Positions 9,074 through 17,950 of a stretch of DNA of 38,285 bases are shown piece after piece. The stretch's first letter is position 1; each line of letters begins with the position of its first letter. The notes beneath the pieces are model-generated. The model ran no database searches and was not told the DNA's origin. It was given only the letters and a program-made list of their open reading frames with translations. The stretch covers positions 1 to 38,285 of the forward strand of contig JAJRRH010000197.1 of the NCBI GenBank assembly GCA_024279715.1, read 5' to 3'. A program made the translations under genes and the position numbers. Source of the DNA: Bacteroidota bacterium. Its GTDB lineage: Bacteria; Bacteroidota; Bacteroidia; Flavobacteriales_D; JABDKJ01.

Positions 9074-9119
9074 CTAATTTATAATTTATCGTATCGTAGG
9101 CAGACATCCATAATAGAGC

Positions 9120-9127
9120 TACCTTCG
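9120..9127 (+). promoter_or_regulatory. Candidate -7 box TACCTTCG before the polyprenyl synthase
   Basis: TACCTTCG fits TANNTTYG and lies 22 bases before the ATG at 9150. No TTTG is found 18-20 bases upstream, so only the -7 half is supported. Confidence 0.35.
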
Positions 9128-9149
9128 TCTCACAAAATTCCTGTTCCTA

Positions 9150-10124
9150 ATGACAGAAATAAATCGCATCAAAGCGCCTATCGCTGATGAAATGATAAAA
9201 TTTGAGGAGCACTTCAAGCAATCTATGAAGAGCAATGTCTCCCTGCTGGATAAAATCACCCATTATATTGTCAAACGAAAAGGAAAACAAGTGCGACCTA
9301 TGTTTGTATTCCTTTCTGCCAAAGCCTGTGGAACTATAAATGATTCTACCTATACTGCCGCTTCATTAATTGAATTATTTCATACCGCTACTTTAGTACA
9401 CGATGATGTAGTCGATGATTCAAATAAAAGAAGAGGTTTTTTCTCAATAAACAGCCTTTGGAAGAATAAAATCGCTGTATTGGTAGGTGATTTTCTATTG
9501 TCAAAAGGCCTCTCTATGACTATAGATAAAGGGGAAGTGGAGATGCTAAAAATATTCTCTGATGCTGTAAAACAGATATCTGAAGGAGAATTACTGCAAA
9601 TAGAAAAAAGCCGAAAACTGAATTTTGATGAAGGAATATATTTTGATATTATTCGACAAAAAACAGCGTCATTGATTGCTGCTTGCTGCAAAACGGGTGC
9701 TATCTCAACAACGGATGACCCTGTTTTAATTCAAAAAATGTATGATTTCGGACTTCATACCGGTATCGCTTTTCAAATAAAAGATGATCTATTTGACTAT
9801 GGTAGCTCTGATAAAATTGGAAAACCAACAGGTATTGATATCAAAGAAAAAAAATTAACCCTTCCAATCATTCATGTTTTAAATAAAGTCTCTCGCTCCG
9901 AAAGGAGAAAACTCATCAATATTATAAAAAACAAAAACCAAGACAAGGTGAAAGTTGCGTATTTAATTGATGTCGTATATCGTGAAGGGGGGATAGAATA
10001 CGCTCAAAATAAAATGTTGGACTATCGCAGCAAAGCACTGTCCTCCTTGGAGGGAATTCCTCATTCTGAAGCTTTAGATAGCCTGATAGGTTTACTCAAC
10101 TATACGGTAGAACGGGAAAAATAA
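9150..10124 (+). CDS. Trans-polyprenyl diphosphate synthase (IspB/octaprenyl-type)
   Basis: Condenses isopentenyl diphosphate units onto an allylic primer to make the long all-trans side chain, in Bacteroidota normally that of menaquinone. The 324 residues carry the first aspartate-rich motif LVHDDVVDDSNKRRG (about 83-96), GDFLLSKG at 113-120 and the second aspartate motif QIKDDLFDYGSS (about 209-220). These are followed by GKPTGIDIKEKKLTLPIIHVL. FELF-type residues before the first motif (ELFHTATLVHDD) have small residues Ala80/Thr81 at the chain-length position, which suggests a long product (inference). Start ATG 9150. Confidence 0.93.
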   Translation: MTEINRIKAPIADEMIKFEEHFKQSMKSNVSLLDKITHYIVKRKGKQVRPMFVFLSAKACGTINDSTYTAASLIELFHTATLVHDDVVDDSNKRRGFFSINSLWKNKIAVLVGDFLLSKGLSMTIDKGEVEMLKIFSDAVKQISEGELLQIEKSRKLNFDEGIYFDIIRQKTASLIAACCKTGAISTTDDPVLIQKMYDFGLHTGIAFQIKDDLFDYGSSDKIGKPTGIDIKEKKLTLPIIHVLNKVSRSERRKLINIIKNKNQDKVKVAYLIDVVYREGGIEYAQNKMLDYRSKALSSLEGIPHSEALDSLIGLLNYTVEREK

Positions 10125-10186
10125 GTTTTTTTTGTTTTATTAATTAAAAGGAAGATTGTAACTTCACCTCATAATATAACCTTACG

Positions 10187-10600
10187 ATGAAACTAATTAT
10201 TGGACTGCTTCTTACCCTTACCCTTGTTTCTTGCAGTGTGCAGCAAGAGGCAGATACTAGTCAAGCCGAAAAGGAGGAATCAACAGAAATTCAAGAAGAC
10301 ACCACGCCGTATCAAGAGTTATATCCTTCCGGTCAGATAAAAATTACGGGACAGATGCTCGGAGAAAACCGTCACGGGCGGTGGGTGTCCTACTTTAAGA
10401 ACGGATTGGTATGGAGCGAAACAGAGTATTTTAATGGGCAAAAGAGCGGGAAGTGTTCCGGATTTTTTGATAATGGAATGATGAGATTCAAAGGCGCATA
10501 TGTCAACAATCTTAAACAAAGCGCTTGGCATTTCTATGATAAAGATGGCGCCTTAGTGAAGACAGTGGTTTATCATCGAGGAGAAATCAAAGAACCTTAA
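10187..10600 (+). CDS. Lipoprotein with MORN-2 type repeats (YwqK-like)
   Basis: A 137-residue exported lipoprotein. An SPII signal ends with lipobox LVSC, Cys16 being the acylated residue. An acidic linker (about 17-42) follows, then three or four degenerate MORN_2 repeats of about 22 residues: YPSGQIKITGQMLGENRHG, FKNGLVWSETEYFNGQKSG, FDNGMMRFKGAYVNNLKQS and KDGALVKTVVYHRGE. Such proteins are often labelled toxin-antitoxin system YwqK family antitoxin, but no toxin is adjacent and the fold alone does not show a function. It probably sits on the periplasmic or outer face of a membrane. It follows the polyprenyl synthase by 62 bases. Confidence 0.8.
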   Translation: MKLIIGLLLTLTLVSCSVQQEADTSQAEKEESTEIQEDTTPYQELYPSGQIKITGQMLGENRHGRWVSYFKNGLVWSETEYFNGQKSGKCSGFFDNGMMRFKGAYVNNLKQSAWHFYDKDGALVKTVVYHRGEIKEP

Positions 10601-10684
10601 GGTTTTGAACAATGTGCATAACGGATGTTCATCCAATGTGTATTATTAAGAATGTATTTCCAAACAAATCATGGGCATATTCCC

Positions 10685-10692
10685 TATCTTTG
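10685..10692 (+). promoter_or_regulatory. Candidate -7 box TATCTTTG upstream of dnaG
   Basis: An exact TANNTTTG match 67 bases before the dnaG TTG start. No -33 TTTG stands at the right distance. The purine-rich AAGGAG at about 10700-10705 is too far from the start to act as a ribosome-binding site. Confidence 0.4.
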
Positions 10693-10759
10693 AATCTTTA
10701 AGGAGAACTTCTATTTTTTTGTAACTTTTACATATACATAAGAAAAAACAACCACTCAA

Positions 10760-12703
10760 TTGATACCAAAAGACACCATAGACGAAATATTTAATCGCGC
10801 TATCATTGAAGAAGTGGTGGGTGATTTTATACATCTTAAAAAAAGAGGTGTCAATTTCTTAGGTCTTTGCCCGTTTCATAACGAAAAATCACCCTCATTT
10901 ACAGTATCTCCTGCCAAAGGAATATATAAGTGTTTTGGTTGTGGCAAAGGGGGTAATTCTGTCAATTTCATCATGGAGCATGAGATGTCAAGCTATCCAG
11001 AGGCACTTAAATACCTTGCAAGAAAGTATAACATCGAAATACAGGAAGAAGAACAAACACCAGAGCAACGCAAAGCAGCAAATGAACGTGAGAGCCTTCA
11101 TCTAATCAATGCCTTTGCAGGAGATTATTTCTCCAAAAGCCTGACGGAGACAGAAGAAGGGAAGTCCATTGGATTAAGCTATTTCAAAGAAAGAGGGTTC
11201 AGAGATGACACCATTGAAAATTTTATATTAGGCTATAACCCCAATAACGAAAAGAGCCTTACAAAATCTGCGCTTGATAAATCTTATCAAATCGAATACC
11301 TGTTAAAGCTCGGACTATCCAAAAAGGGACATTCTGGATACTTCGACTTCTTCAAAGGCAGAGTGATTTTTCCAATTCGTAATCTTAGTGGCAGGATAAT
11401 TGGTTTTGGTGGTCGGATATTGGGCAACGACAAGAAGATGGCCAAATACTTCAATAGCCCTGAAAGCGAAGTGTATAATAAGAGTAAAGTACTCTACGGG
11501 CTATTTGAAAGCAAGAAAAAAATTGTGGCTGACGATAGAGTATACCTGGTAGAGGGGTATACCGATGTTATATCGATGCACCAAGCAGGAATACACAATG
11601 TCGTCTCCTCATCAGGAACTTCACTTACCGAAGATCAGATTCGACTCATACGGCGATACACACAAAATATAGTGGTCGTCTTTGATGGGGATGCAGCTGG
11701 GATGAAAGCAGCATTTAGAGGTATCGATATGCTCCTAGAAGAGAATATGAAGGTTAAGGTCATTGCCTTGGATGAAAATGATGACCCTGACACCTTAGCC
11801 AGACGGCTCACACAAGAAGAATTAGAGACCTACTTAAAAGAACAAGCACAAGATTACTTCCATTTTAAAACAAAAACCTTACTCAAGGCTTGTGGAGATG
11901 ACCCTGCTCTAAGGTCAAAAGCTATCCGGGAAGTGATCAAAACTTTAGCAATCATACCAGATAAGATTGATCTTAATCTACAGTCTTTGAGTTTAAGCCG
12001 AGAGTTGGATATAGATCAAGAAACCTTGCTATATGAGATAAGTAAGTTTCAACAAAAACGAAAAAACGATCAGTACAAACAGAGTAAATATAATCACCTC
12101 TCCGTCGTAGAACCTAAAACTTCGGTGCCAAAGCAAGTTGTATCTACACATAACCCTACTGAAAATCAGGAGCGTGATCTTGTCAGAATTCTATTGAACC
12201 ATGGAGAGACGAAGTATGTTACGGAAATTGAAGATGAAGAAGGCGAGATGCAAACGGAAGAAACGTATGTGGCACTCTTCATCCTAGAAGAATTACTAGG
12301 CAATAAACTTCATTTTAATAACCCTCTGTATCAATCAATATTGGAAAAATATGTTTTTCACTATCACCAAGATGAGTTATTGACCGCCAAACAATTGCTA
12401 AGGAGCAATAACCCAGAAGTTTCACAGCTAGTAGCAACTCTTACGACAGAGAAACATGAGATAGGGCAATGGGAGCGTCATGGAATATATATCGAAACAG
12501 AGGACTTGCAGCTGAAAAGAATGCTGCACTCGTCCATTAATTCTTTCAAACTGCGAAGAGTAACGGAGATGATAAAATTAAATCAATCTCACCTAAAAGA
12601 TATATCCGATGAAAAAAAGTGGAAAAAATATCTTAAAAAACAAAAACAATTAGAGGGACTAAAGAAAGAATTAAGTAGTTACTTTGGCTCAGCCATTATT
12701 TAA
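10760..12703 (+). CDS. dnaG: DNA primase DnaG
   Basis: Makes the RNA primers for DNA replication. The 647-residue protein has the three DnaG parts. First is an N-terminal CHC2 zinc finger with Cys37, His40, Cys58 and Cys61 (LCPFHNEK ... YKCFGCGKGGN). Second is the RNA polymerase/TOPRIM core with YLVEGYTDVISMHQAG (Glu265) and VVVFDGDAAGMKAA (Asp309, Asp311). Third is a C-terminal helicase-binding region from about 435. The start must be TTG at 10760, because the zinc finger begins only about 36 residues later and the first in-frame ATG would remove it. The stop is 3 bases before the MscS gene, so the two are probably cotranscribed. Confidence 0.97.
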   Translation: MIPKDTIDEIFNRAIIEEVVGDFIHLKKRGVNFLGLCPFHNEKSPSFTVSPAKGIYKCFGCGKGGNSVNFIMEHEMSSYPEALKYLARKYNIEIQEEEQTPEQRKAANERESLHLINAFAGDYFSKSLTETEEGKSIGLSYFKERGFRDDTIENFILGYNPNNEKSLTKSALDKSYQIEYLLKLGLSKKGHSGYFDFFKGRVIFPIRNLSGRIIGFGGRILGNDKKMAKYFNSPESEVYNKSKVLYGLFESKKKIVADDRVYLVEGYTDVISMHQAGIHNVVSSSGTSLTEDQIRLIRRYTQNIVVVFDGDAAGMKAAFRGIDMLLEENMKVKVIALDENDDPDTLARRLTQEELETYLKEQAQDYFHFKTKTLLKACGDDPALRSKAIREVIKTLAIIPDKIDLNLQSLSLSRELDIDQETLLYEISKFQQKRKNDQYKQSKYNHLSVVEPKTSVPKQVVSTHNPTENQERDLVRILLNHGETKYVTEIEDEEGEMQTEETYVALFILEELLGNKLHFNNPLYQSILEKYVFHYHQDELLTAKQLLRSNNPEVSQLVATLTTEKHEIGQWERHGIYIETEDLQLKRMLHSSINSFKLRRVTEMIKLNQSHLKDISDEKKWKKYLKKQKQLEGLKKELSSYFGSAII

Positions 12704-12706
12704 AGT

Positions 12707-13810
12707 ATGGAAACCGTAAAAACCTTTATAGAGTATATTTTATTTACAATAGGAAACTATCATTTTCGGTTGTATAATCTATTGTTGCTGATAGTCGTTT
12801 TATTGGTAATGCGTGCTTTGGCAAAGCTCTTTCGAATATTTGTAAACAAAACAATTAAGACGAAAGATTGGATAGACGAGGAAAAGACTAAAATCTTTTA
12901 TCGCATAGGTCGATTAATAATCATTTTTGTGGGATTGCTTCTTTCGATAAGAGCATTGAGTTTAGGAAAAGTATTCGAGCAATTCATGGGCGTGGAACTA
13001 ATATCTGGAGAGCATCCAATACTGGTAGGAAGAGTACTCTTCGGTATATTCATTCTTTTTATCTCAGTTATGTTAATTCGATTGACAGTAGTACTTTTGA
13101 AAGTATCGATTCGAAAACATGGAACTATCGATCAAGGAAGAGAATTCTCCATTATAAGACTATATAAGTACTTTGCATATATTGTTGCCGTAGTTATCGC
13201 TCTTTATCTTGCAGGAGTCAACCTTCGAGGACTATTTATTGGATCCGCAGCTCTATTGGTGGGAATAGGGTTCGCTATTCAAAACCTGTTTAATGACTTC
13301 TTCTCAGGTCTAATATTACTCTTCGAAGATTCATTTGATGTCGGCGATATTATATACATGGACGGTGAAATAGTGCAAGTCAAAAGAATTGACCTTCGTA
13401 CGTCTACGGTACAAAAAAGAGATGGTAATCTTTTGTCAATACCCAACAGACTTCTTACAGATGATAAAATCACCAATTGGAGTCATGGAACACCCGAAGT
13501 GAGATTGGAGATTAAAGTAGGAGTAGCTTATGGCTCAGACTTGGAGCAGGTGAAGGCAATCTTATACCAATCAGCCATTAGCCAGCCAAAAGTATCCAAA
13601 AATAAACCGATTAAGATATTGTTTGACGACTTTGGGGATAGTGGACTTCAATTCACTTTACTCTTTTGGATTCGATCTACATGGGAATATCGTGAGCTTT
13701 TGAGTGATATCCGATATTCTATAGACGCCAAATTCAGAGAAAGTAATATTGAAATACCGTTTCCACAACGTGATATTCGATTTAGGAATTCTATTCCTAA
13801 ATTGGATTAG
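12707..13810 (+). CDS. Mechanosensitive ion channel, MscS family
   Basis: Membrane channel that opens under tension and protects against hypo-osmotic shock. The 367 residues hold about four hydrophobic segments (about 23-36, 68-84, 107-131, 152-170). The pore helix with small-residue packing follows at about 174-204 (GSAALLVGIGFAIQNLFNDF), then the beta domain beginning FEDSFDVGDIIYMDG. SIPNRLLTDDKITNWS is the usual MscS signature, and a C-terminal alpha/beta domain ends the protein. It is longer than E. coli MscS (286 residues) because of extra N-terminal TM segments. It starts 3 bases after dnaG. Confidence 0.93.
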   Translation: METVKTFIEYILFTIGNYHFRLYNLLLLIVVLLVMRALAKLFRIFVNKTIKTKDWIDEEKTKIFYRIGRLIIIFVGLLLSIRALSLGKVFEQFMGVELISGEHPILVGRVLFGIFILFISVMLIRLTVVLLKVSIRKHGTIDQGREFSIIRLYKYFAYIVAVVIALYLAGVNLRGLFIGSAALLVGIGFAIQNLFNDFFSGLILLFEDSFDVGDIIYMDGEIVQVKRIDLRTSTVQKRDGNLLSIPNRLLTDDKITNWSHGTPEVRLEIKVGVAYGSDLEQVKAILYQSAISQPKVSKNKPIKILFDDFGDSGLQFTLLFWIRSTWEYRELLSDIRYSIDAKFRESNIEIPFPQRDIRFRNSIPKLD

Positions 13811-13874
13811 TCCGAAAAATCTATCATTTTACAGCAAATAGGAAACACCAGTATTTATGGGGGTTTTTAAACAG

Positions 13875-13900
13875 CCGAATTGAGGAGATGCTCAATTCGG
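13875..13900. other. Perfect 10-bp hairpin after the MscS gene
   Basis: CCGAATTGAG-gagatg-CTCAATTCGG lies 65 bases after the MscS stop. Only GTTTCTCTC follows, so it is a weak Rho-independent terminator candidate. The surrounding words (GGGTTTTTAAACAGCC before, AATTCGGGTTT after) recur in altered form at about 20026-20070. No gene was found in 13811-14048. Confidence 0.45.
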
Positions 13901-14048
13901 GTTTCTCTCAACTTTCATTAAAAGTTCTAATGCGTAATCGGGTTTAAATAATATTGTAGCGAATTAGTCGAGTAGAATACTTGCGAATGCTAATATGACG
14001 GCAACTGCAATTATCTACGTGTTTCCCGCAACTTTACTGACTAATAAA

Positions 14049-14522
14049 TTAGAGCATGTATCTCACACTTAGAGCAACGTTGTCACCCCAAAATCCAGTA
14101 CTCCCAACTAATTCAAAAGCGGGCTTCCAGTCAAGAGAGATATTGATAGGTACTTCTATAAAATTATATTCTATACCAACAATACCATCCAAGCCCAGAG
14201 AAATAGAACTTTTGTTTTCCAACCCAGTAATAAAACCTCTTCTATAACCTCTATAAGAACCTACATGTGCTCCGCCACCATAATACCAATTCAAGCGGTC
14301 TACATCAAAAGCAGCGTAACGATTTATTTCGTACAGTCCTGTAAGGTTAATGCCATAATAAAACATGGCAATAGCTTCAAGGCTAGCATTGTCAGATATT
14401 GATTTCTTATAGGTTATTCCAGTACCTATCCCGAGACGTGCTCCAATGGCTTGGTCATATTCTTGAGCAGAGACGTTTCCAACAAAGAAAGCAAGAGTAA
14501 TAATTAAAATTGAGTTTTTCAT
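14049..14522 (-). CDS. Small outer-membrane beta-barrel protein, function unknown
   Basis: A 157-residue exported protein: signal peptide MKNSILIITLAFFVGNVSAQ (cleavage after the SAQ at about residue 20), followed by alternating hydrophobic/aromatic strands with Gly turns. The final residues, VALSVRYML, resemble the last strand of OmpA/OmpX-like 8-strand barrels. It looks like the porin_fam/opacity-like proteins common in Bacteroidota. No enzymatic motif is visible. The start is ATG at 14522, with a -7 box TATCTTTG about 15 bases upstream. It is on the same strand as the EamA transporter but has its own promoter. Confidence 0.75.
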   Translation of the reverse strand: MKNSILIITLAFFVGNVSAQEYDQAIGARLGIGTGITYKKSISDNASLEAIAMFYYGINLTGLYEINRYAAFDVDRLNWYYGGGAHVGSYRGYRRGFITGLENKSSISLGLDGIVGIEYNFIEVPINISLDWKPAFELVGSTGFWGDNVALSVRYML

Positions 14523-14536
14523 GTGATTATTTTTTG

Positions 14537-14544
14537 CAAAGATA
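14537..14544 (-). promoter_or_regulatory. Candidate -7 box TATCTTTG for the small barrel gene
   Basis: On the minus strand TATCTTTG (14544-14537) is an exact TANNTTTG match, 14 bases before the ATG at 14522. A T-rich stretch, but no clean TTTG, lies at -33. Confidence 0.45.
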
Positions 14545-14606
14545 GTATGCTTTTTTATAAAAAGTAACTACCTCATTTGAATATTCTATAAATGTGTAGA
14601 GTGTAC

Positions 14607-15518
14607 TTACTCCAATCCTTGCACCTTCTTATTGACTAAGAATACACCACTTAATATAAGCCCAATCATGGCTATCTGCATCGGAGATAGAATCTCACCA
14701 TCCATTATTCCCCAAAAAATCGCGACAATCGGGATCAAATAGGTAACGGAAGAGGCAAATATTACATTTTCATTCTTAACAAGTTTATTAAACAATATCA
14801 GCGCAAGGCTTGTGCCTACTACGGAGAGAATCAATAAGTATCCTGCAGCAGTAGGAGCCAAAGGATTGTCTCGGAGCGTCACCAAGAAGTCAGTATTTAG
14901 TAAATAGATCAAGCAAGGGATAATAAAAAAACTAAGGGATAGGGCGGTAATCGTTATAGGCCTTACATCATGTAGTTTTTCTTTGATGATGTTGACACTG
15001 ATACCATAGCATAAAGTGGCAACAATTAGATATAAACTGTAAATTCCAATAGAAATATCCTCAGTATTTCCAAAATAAACTAGTCCAAGAGTACCAATAA
15101 AGCCAATTAGGATTCCAAGGATATTCTGATTGGAAAATTTGGCTTTAAAGACAATTGCAGCGATGAGAAAAACAAATATTGGGGTCGTACCATTGAGCAT
15201 ACCCGCTACAGCACTAGCAACTTTTGTCTCACCAATAGCAAATAGGAAAGCAGGTATGGTATTACCAAAAAAGCCAACTAATACAAGCCAGAAAATTTCT
15301 TTTCGACTGACCTCCTTCCATCTGAGAATCACATAAGGCAAGAGGGAGAGCCCAGCTAATACAATTCGAAGAGCGCCAACTTGTTGCGGAGTGAATATCT
15401 CATTGCCATTCCCGTCATATAATCCCCTTTTTATTAGAATAAATGAACTGCCCCAAATCAACGTTAGAATAATCAAAAGCAACCATGAGCTCAATTTAAC
15501 ATTTTTTTCAGAATTCAT
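14607..15518 (-). CDS. EamA/DMT family transporter
   Basis: A 303-residue inner-membrane protein with about ten hydrophobic segments arranged as two EamA repeats. The first repeat begins LLIILTLIWGSSFILIKRGL, the typical N-terminal drug/metabolite transporter motif. The second begins at about residue 158 (LYLIVATLCYGISVNIIKEKL). Members export amino acids, nucleosides or other metabolites, and the substrate cannot be predicted here. A conserved internal stretch, VASAVAGMLNGTTPIFVFLIA, is typical of the family. Start ATG 15518. The neighbouring genes give no hint of a pathway. Confidence 0.9.
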   Translation of the reverse strand: MNSEKNVKLSSWLLLIILTLIWGSSFILIKRGLYDGNGNEIFTPQQVGALRIVLAGLSLLPYVILRWKEVSRKEIFWLVLVGFFGNTIPAFLFAIGETKVASAVAGMLNGTTPIFVFLIAAIVFKAKFSNQNILGILIGFIGTLGLVYFGNTEDISIGIYSLYLIVATLCYGISVNIIKEKLHDVRPITITALSLSFFIIPCLIYLLNTDFLVTLRDNPLAPTAAGYLLILSVVGTSLALILFNKLVKNENVIFASSVTYLIPIVAIFWGIMDGEILSPMQIAMIGLILSGVFLVNKKVQGLE

Positions 15519-15543
15519 AGTTTCATTTTATCTCTAGATATCG

Positions 15544-15551
15544 TATATTTG
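15544..15551 (+). promoter_or_regulatory. Candidate -7 box TATATTTG before the HMA lipoprotein
   Basis: An exact TANNTTTG match on the plus strand, 104 bases before the ATG at 15655. It lies in the divergent gap to the EamA gene. No good -33 element is seen. Confidence 0.35.
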
Positions 15552-15654
15552 CGAAACCGTAAAGGTGCAATTTATTTGGAGTGATTGAATAATTATATCG
15601 GAAAGCTTTGAGCTAAATGCACCTAACCAGCATAAATTCAAAATTAGGTAAGAG

Positions 15655-16218
15655 ATGATCGATTCCATATCAGAAGTAAAGTTAAAAATAATTCGACCGT
15701 ACAGCAGAAGAGTTACTTACGCAATTATACTATTTTCTTCCCTTTTTTATTCTTGTAATTCAAATGATAATATAGCTAGTACAGATTCTATCAATTCTGG
15801 CATTGTAATCACGCATTCTAAAGAGACAGGTACTGTTGCTAAACAAACTGCGGCTATCGTTATAGAGGGTATGTCGTGTGAGATGGCATGCGTAAGCGCC
15901 GTCAACAAGACAATGAAAGGACTTGAAGGTACAAGTAATATCGATATGCATTTTGATGCTAGCCTGACGCTAGACACTTGTTATGTAGATTTCAATGCTG
16001 AAAAAATTACGCCGAATGATATGATTCAGGCAATACAAGAAACCAACGGAGGATTATACAAAGTAAAAAGTGTTGAAATAATCACAGTCGCTCCTTCAAG
16101 CGGATGCAAGAGTGCGCCTACAAATCATCCCAACACTAGTGATGATTTCGAGAAGTCAAAGAATAGTAAGTTTAATTTCCCAAGTGTTCTTGACATCATC
16201 AAGCGAGTCAATCTATAA
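15655..16218 (+). CDS. Lipoprotein with heavy-metal-associated (HMA) domain
   Basis: A 187-residue exported protein. After a basic N-terminus, a hydrophobic stretch (VTYAIILFSSLFYSC) ends in a lipobox with Cys34. A Ser/Thr-rich linker is followed by an HMA ferredoxin-like domain at about 65-140, with the metal site GMSCEMACV (Cys75, Cys79). The two Cys are three residues apart (CxxxC) instead of the classic CxxC; I believe this CxMxC form is common in Bacteroidota. The tail (about 145-187) is polar and has one more Cys in SSGCKSAP. A role in copper or other soft-metal handling in the periplasm is likely (inference). The TlpA-like gene follows by 87 bases. Confidence 0.8.
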   Translation: MIDSISEVKLKIIRPYSRRVTYAIILFSSLFYSCNSNDNIASTDSINSGIVITHSKETGTVAKQTAAIVIEGMSCEMACVSAVNKTMKGLEGTSNIDMHFDASLTLDTCYVDFNAEKITPNDMIQAIQETNGGLYKVKSVEIITVAPSSGCKSAPTNHPNTSDDFEKSKNSKFNFPSVLDIIKRVNL

Positions 16219-16282
16219 TCGTTGAAGGTGTTAAAATTTAGCTAATTACTTCTGTGGTTACCTAAGTATCCAACTGTATTTA

Positions 16283-16290
16283 TATATTTG
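16283..16290 (+). promoter_or_regulatory. Candidate -7 box TATATTTG before the TlpA-like gene
   Basis: An exact TANNTTTG match ending 15 bases before the ATG at 16306, so this gene can be transcribed separately from the HMA lipoprotein. No TTTG at -33. Confidence 0.4.
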
Positions 16291-16305
16291 TAAAAAAAAA
16301 TAGTA

Positions 16306-17757
16306 ATGAATAACCTAGTCACCATAGCCTTGTTTTTATTTTTATCAGTCGTGTCTTGTCAGTCTCAAGCTGAAAAAAACACTAGTAATAAATCAAGTGA
16401 GACAACTGCTGTGGAGAATAATTCCTCTGAAATAACCGATTTTATTGAAATGGGAACAGATGACATTGTGGGACCAATGACTATTCATGGCAAGTTTACC
16501 AAACGCAATGGGATGAATGGTAAGTACGTTAGACTATATGAAACGGAGGGAAAAGATATTTTTTTAATCGATAGTGCAAAGATAGTAAATGGGGCATTCA
16601 CCTTTACACCCAAGGAAGTGCATGTGGGCTTACATAGATTCGGAGTAATACCTGATGAGCGAAGCTTGGGCGAGATAATACTTAATCCCAATGAAAAAGA
16701 ATTCACCATAAACTTTAGTTCTGCCAGTTTCAAAAAAGGATATACAGTTGAAAACTCTAGAGAGAATGAGGGTTGGATTGCATATATGAAGGATAGAGCT
16801 ATTCAGAAAGCAGTTTTGAGCAATATTAAAAAGAGCAAAGATGAACGGTCTGTAAAGCTCAAACGATTATACAAATCACAAAAAGAATTAAAAGTAAAAG
16901 AGGATTCTTTCGCCAAAGCGTATGCCGGTACATTCTTTGGAAAAATGGTAAGACGGTTCCAAAGCCCGAACCGATGGGATAAAAACAAATACTGGGAGGA
17001 TATCAAATTTGATGACCCAAACCTTATCCATAGCCGTGTTTATTCCAATAGAATCATGGACTATATGAGAAATCATGCAAAGAAGGAAAATACGGATAAA
17101 GACCCGACCCTTGGATACTATAACGCCGTGGATATCATTGCTCAAAAGATTAAAGAAGGTAAGAATGATAGAGTATTGGAATTTATGCTCTACACGATGT
17201 CAGAGGGCATGTACAGTAGTGGACATGAAGATGTGAGTATGTATGTGATAGATAATTACTTTTATGGGGAGTCGTGTGGAGACGCAGAGATTTCAGAATT
17301 ATTTAAAAGAAAGGCAGCTGGCATCCGTAATCTTCAAGTGGGTAATGAGCCACCAATGTTTGTAGGAGCTGGTCATGATGGAAAAAGGGTGGATCTTGCA
17401 AAAATTGTAAAGGATAACAAATATACGCTAGTGTTCTTTTGGGCTTCCTACTGTCATAAGTGTGAAGCTGAAATTCCTATTCTAAAAACCGTTTATGATA
17501 GTTATCATTCAAAAGGTTTTGAAGTTGTTGGTGTATCGGTAGATTTGCAAAAGCAAGCCTGGCTCAACGCAATAAAAGCCAATAGTTTTAAATGGCGAAA
17601 TTGTTCCGAAATAAAAGGTTGGAAAGGGGATGTGCCTCGAGAATATCGCGTGTCAAGTACACCAGCAATGTTTCTTATAGACAGTAATGGTAAACTAGTT
17701 TATAAAGGGAAAACAGCGAAGGAGATTAAGAATTTCCTCACAAAGAATTTGAAATAG
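16306..17757 (+). CDS. TlpA-like thioredoxin lipoprotein with DUF4369-like N-domain
   Basis: A 483-residue periplasmic or surface lipoprotein: SPII signal with lipobox VVSC (Cys18), then an N-terminal beta-rich domain at about 58-138 like DUF4369 (MTIHGKFTKRNGMNGKYVRL). A helical, charged middle region spans about 150-340. The C-terminal thioredoxin fold (about 345-483) has the active site FFWASYCHKCEAEIP (Cys383, Cys386), followed by VVGVSVDLQKQAW and the cis-Pro segment VSSTPAMFLID. It probably reduces disulfides or helps cytochrome c or metalloprotein maturation. Such architectures are very common in Bacteroidota and the partner is unknown. Next to it, the HMA lipoprotein has a Cys pair that could be a substrate (inference). 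Confidence 0.88.
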   Translation: MNNLVTIALFLFLSVVSCQSQAEKNTSNKSSETTAVENNSSEITDFIEMGTDDIVGPMTIHGKFTKRNGMNGKYVRLYETEGKDIFLIDSAKIVNGAFTFTPKEVHVGLHRFGVIPDERSLGEIILNPNEKEFTINFSSASFKKGYTVENSRENEGWIAYMKDRAIQKAVLSNIKKSKDERSVKLKRLYKSQKELKVKEDSFAKAYAGTFFGKMVRRFQSPNRWDKNKYWEDIKFDDPNLIHSRVYSNRIMDYMRNHAKKENTDKDPTLGYYNAVDIIAQKIKEGKNDRVLEFMLYTMSEGMYSSGHEDVSMYVIDNYFYGESCGDAEISELFKRKAAGIRNLQVGNEPPMFVGAGHDGKRVDLAKIVKDNKYTLVFFWASYCHKCEAEIPILKTVYDSYHSKGFEVVGVSVDLQKQAWLNAIKANSFKWRNCSEIKGWKGDVPREYRVSSTPAMFLIDSNGKLVYKGKTAKEIKNFLTKNLK

Positions 17758-17950
17758 CCTAAGAGTCGATATTTTTAGTTCAAGTTACTCACGCAAAACG
17801 AAATGAATTGCACGAACAAAAGAAGGTTCGATAGAACTTACCGTAGGGTAATGGAGAACATTGCGTAAATCCAATTATCAATACCCAAATATTTAGATGC
17901 AATATAGTTTAAAAGAATGAGGTATATTTTGAATTAATAGAATCGAAATA

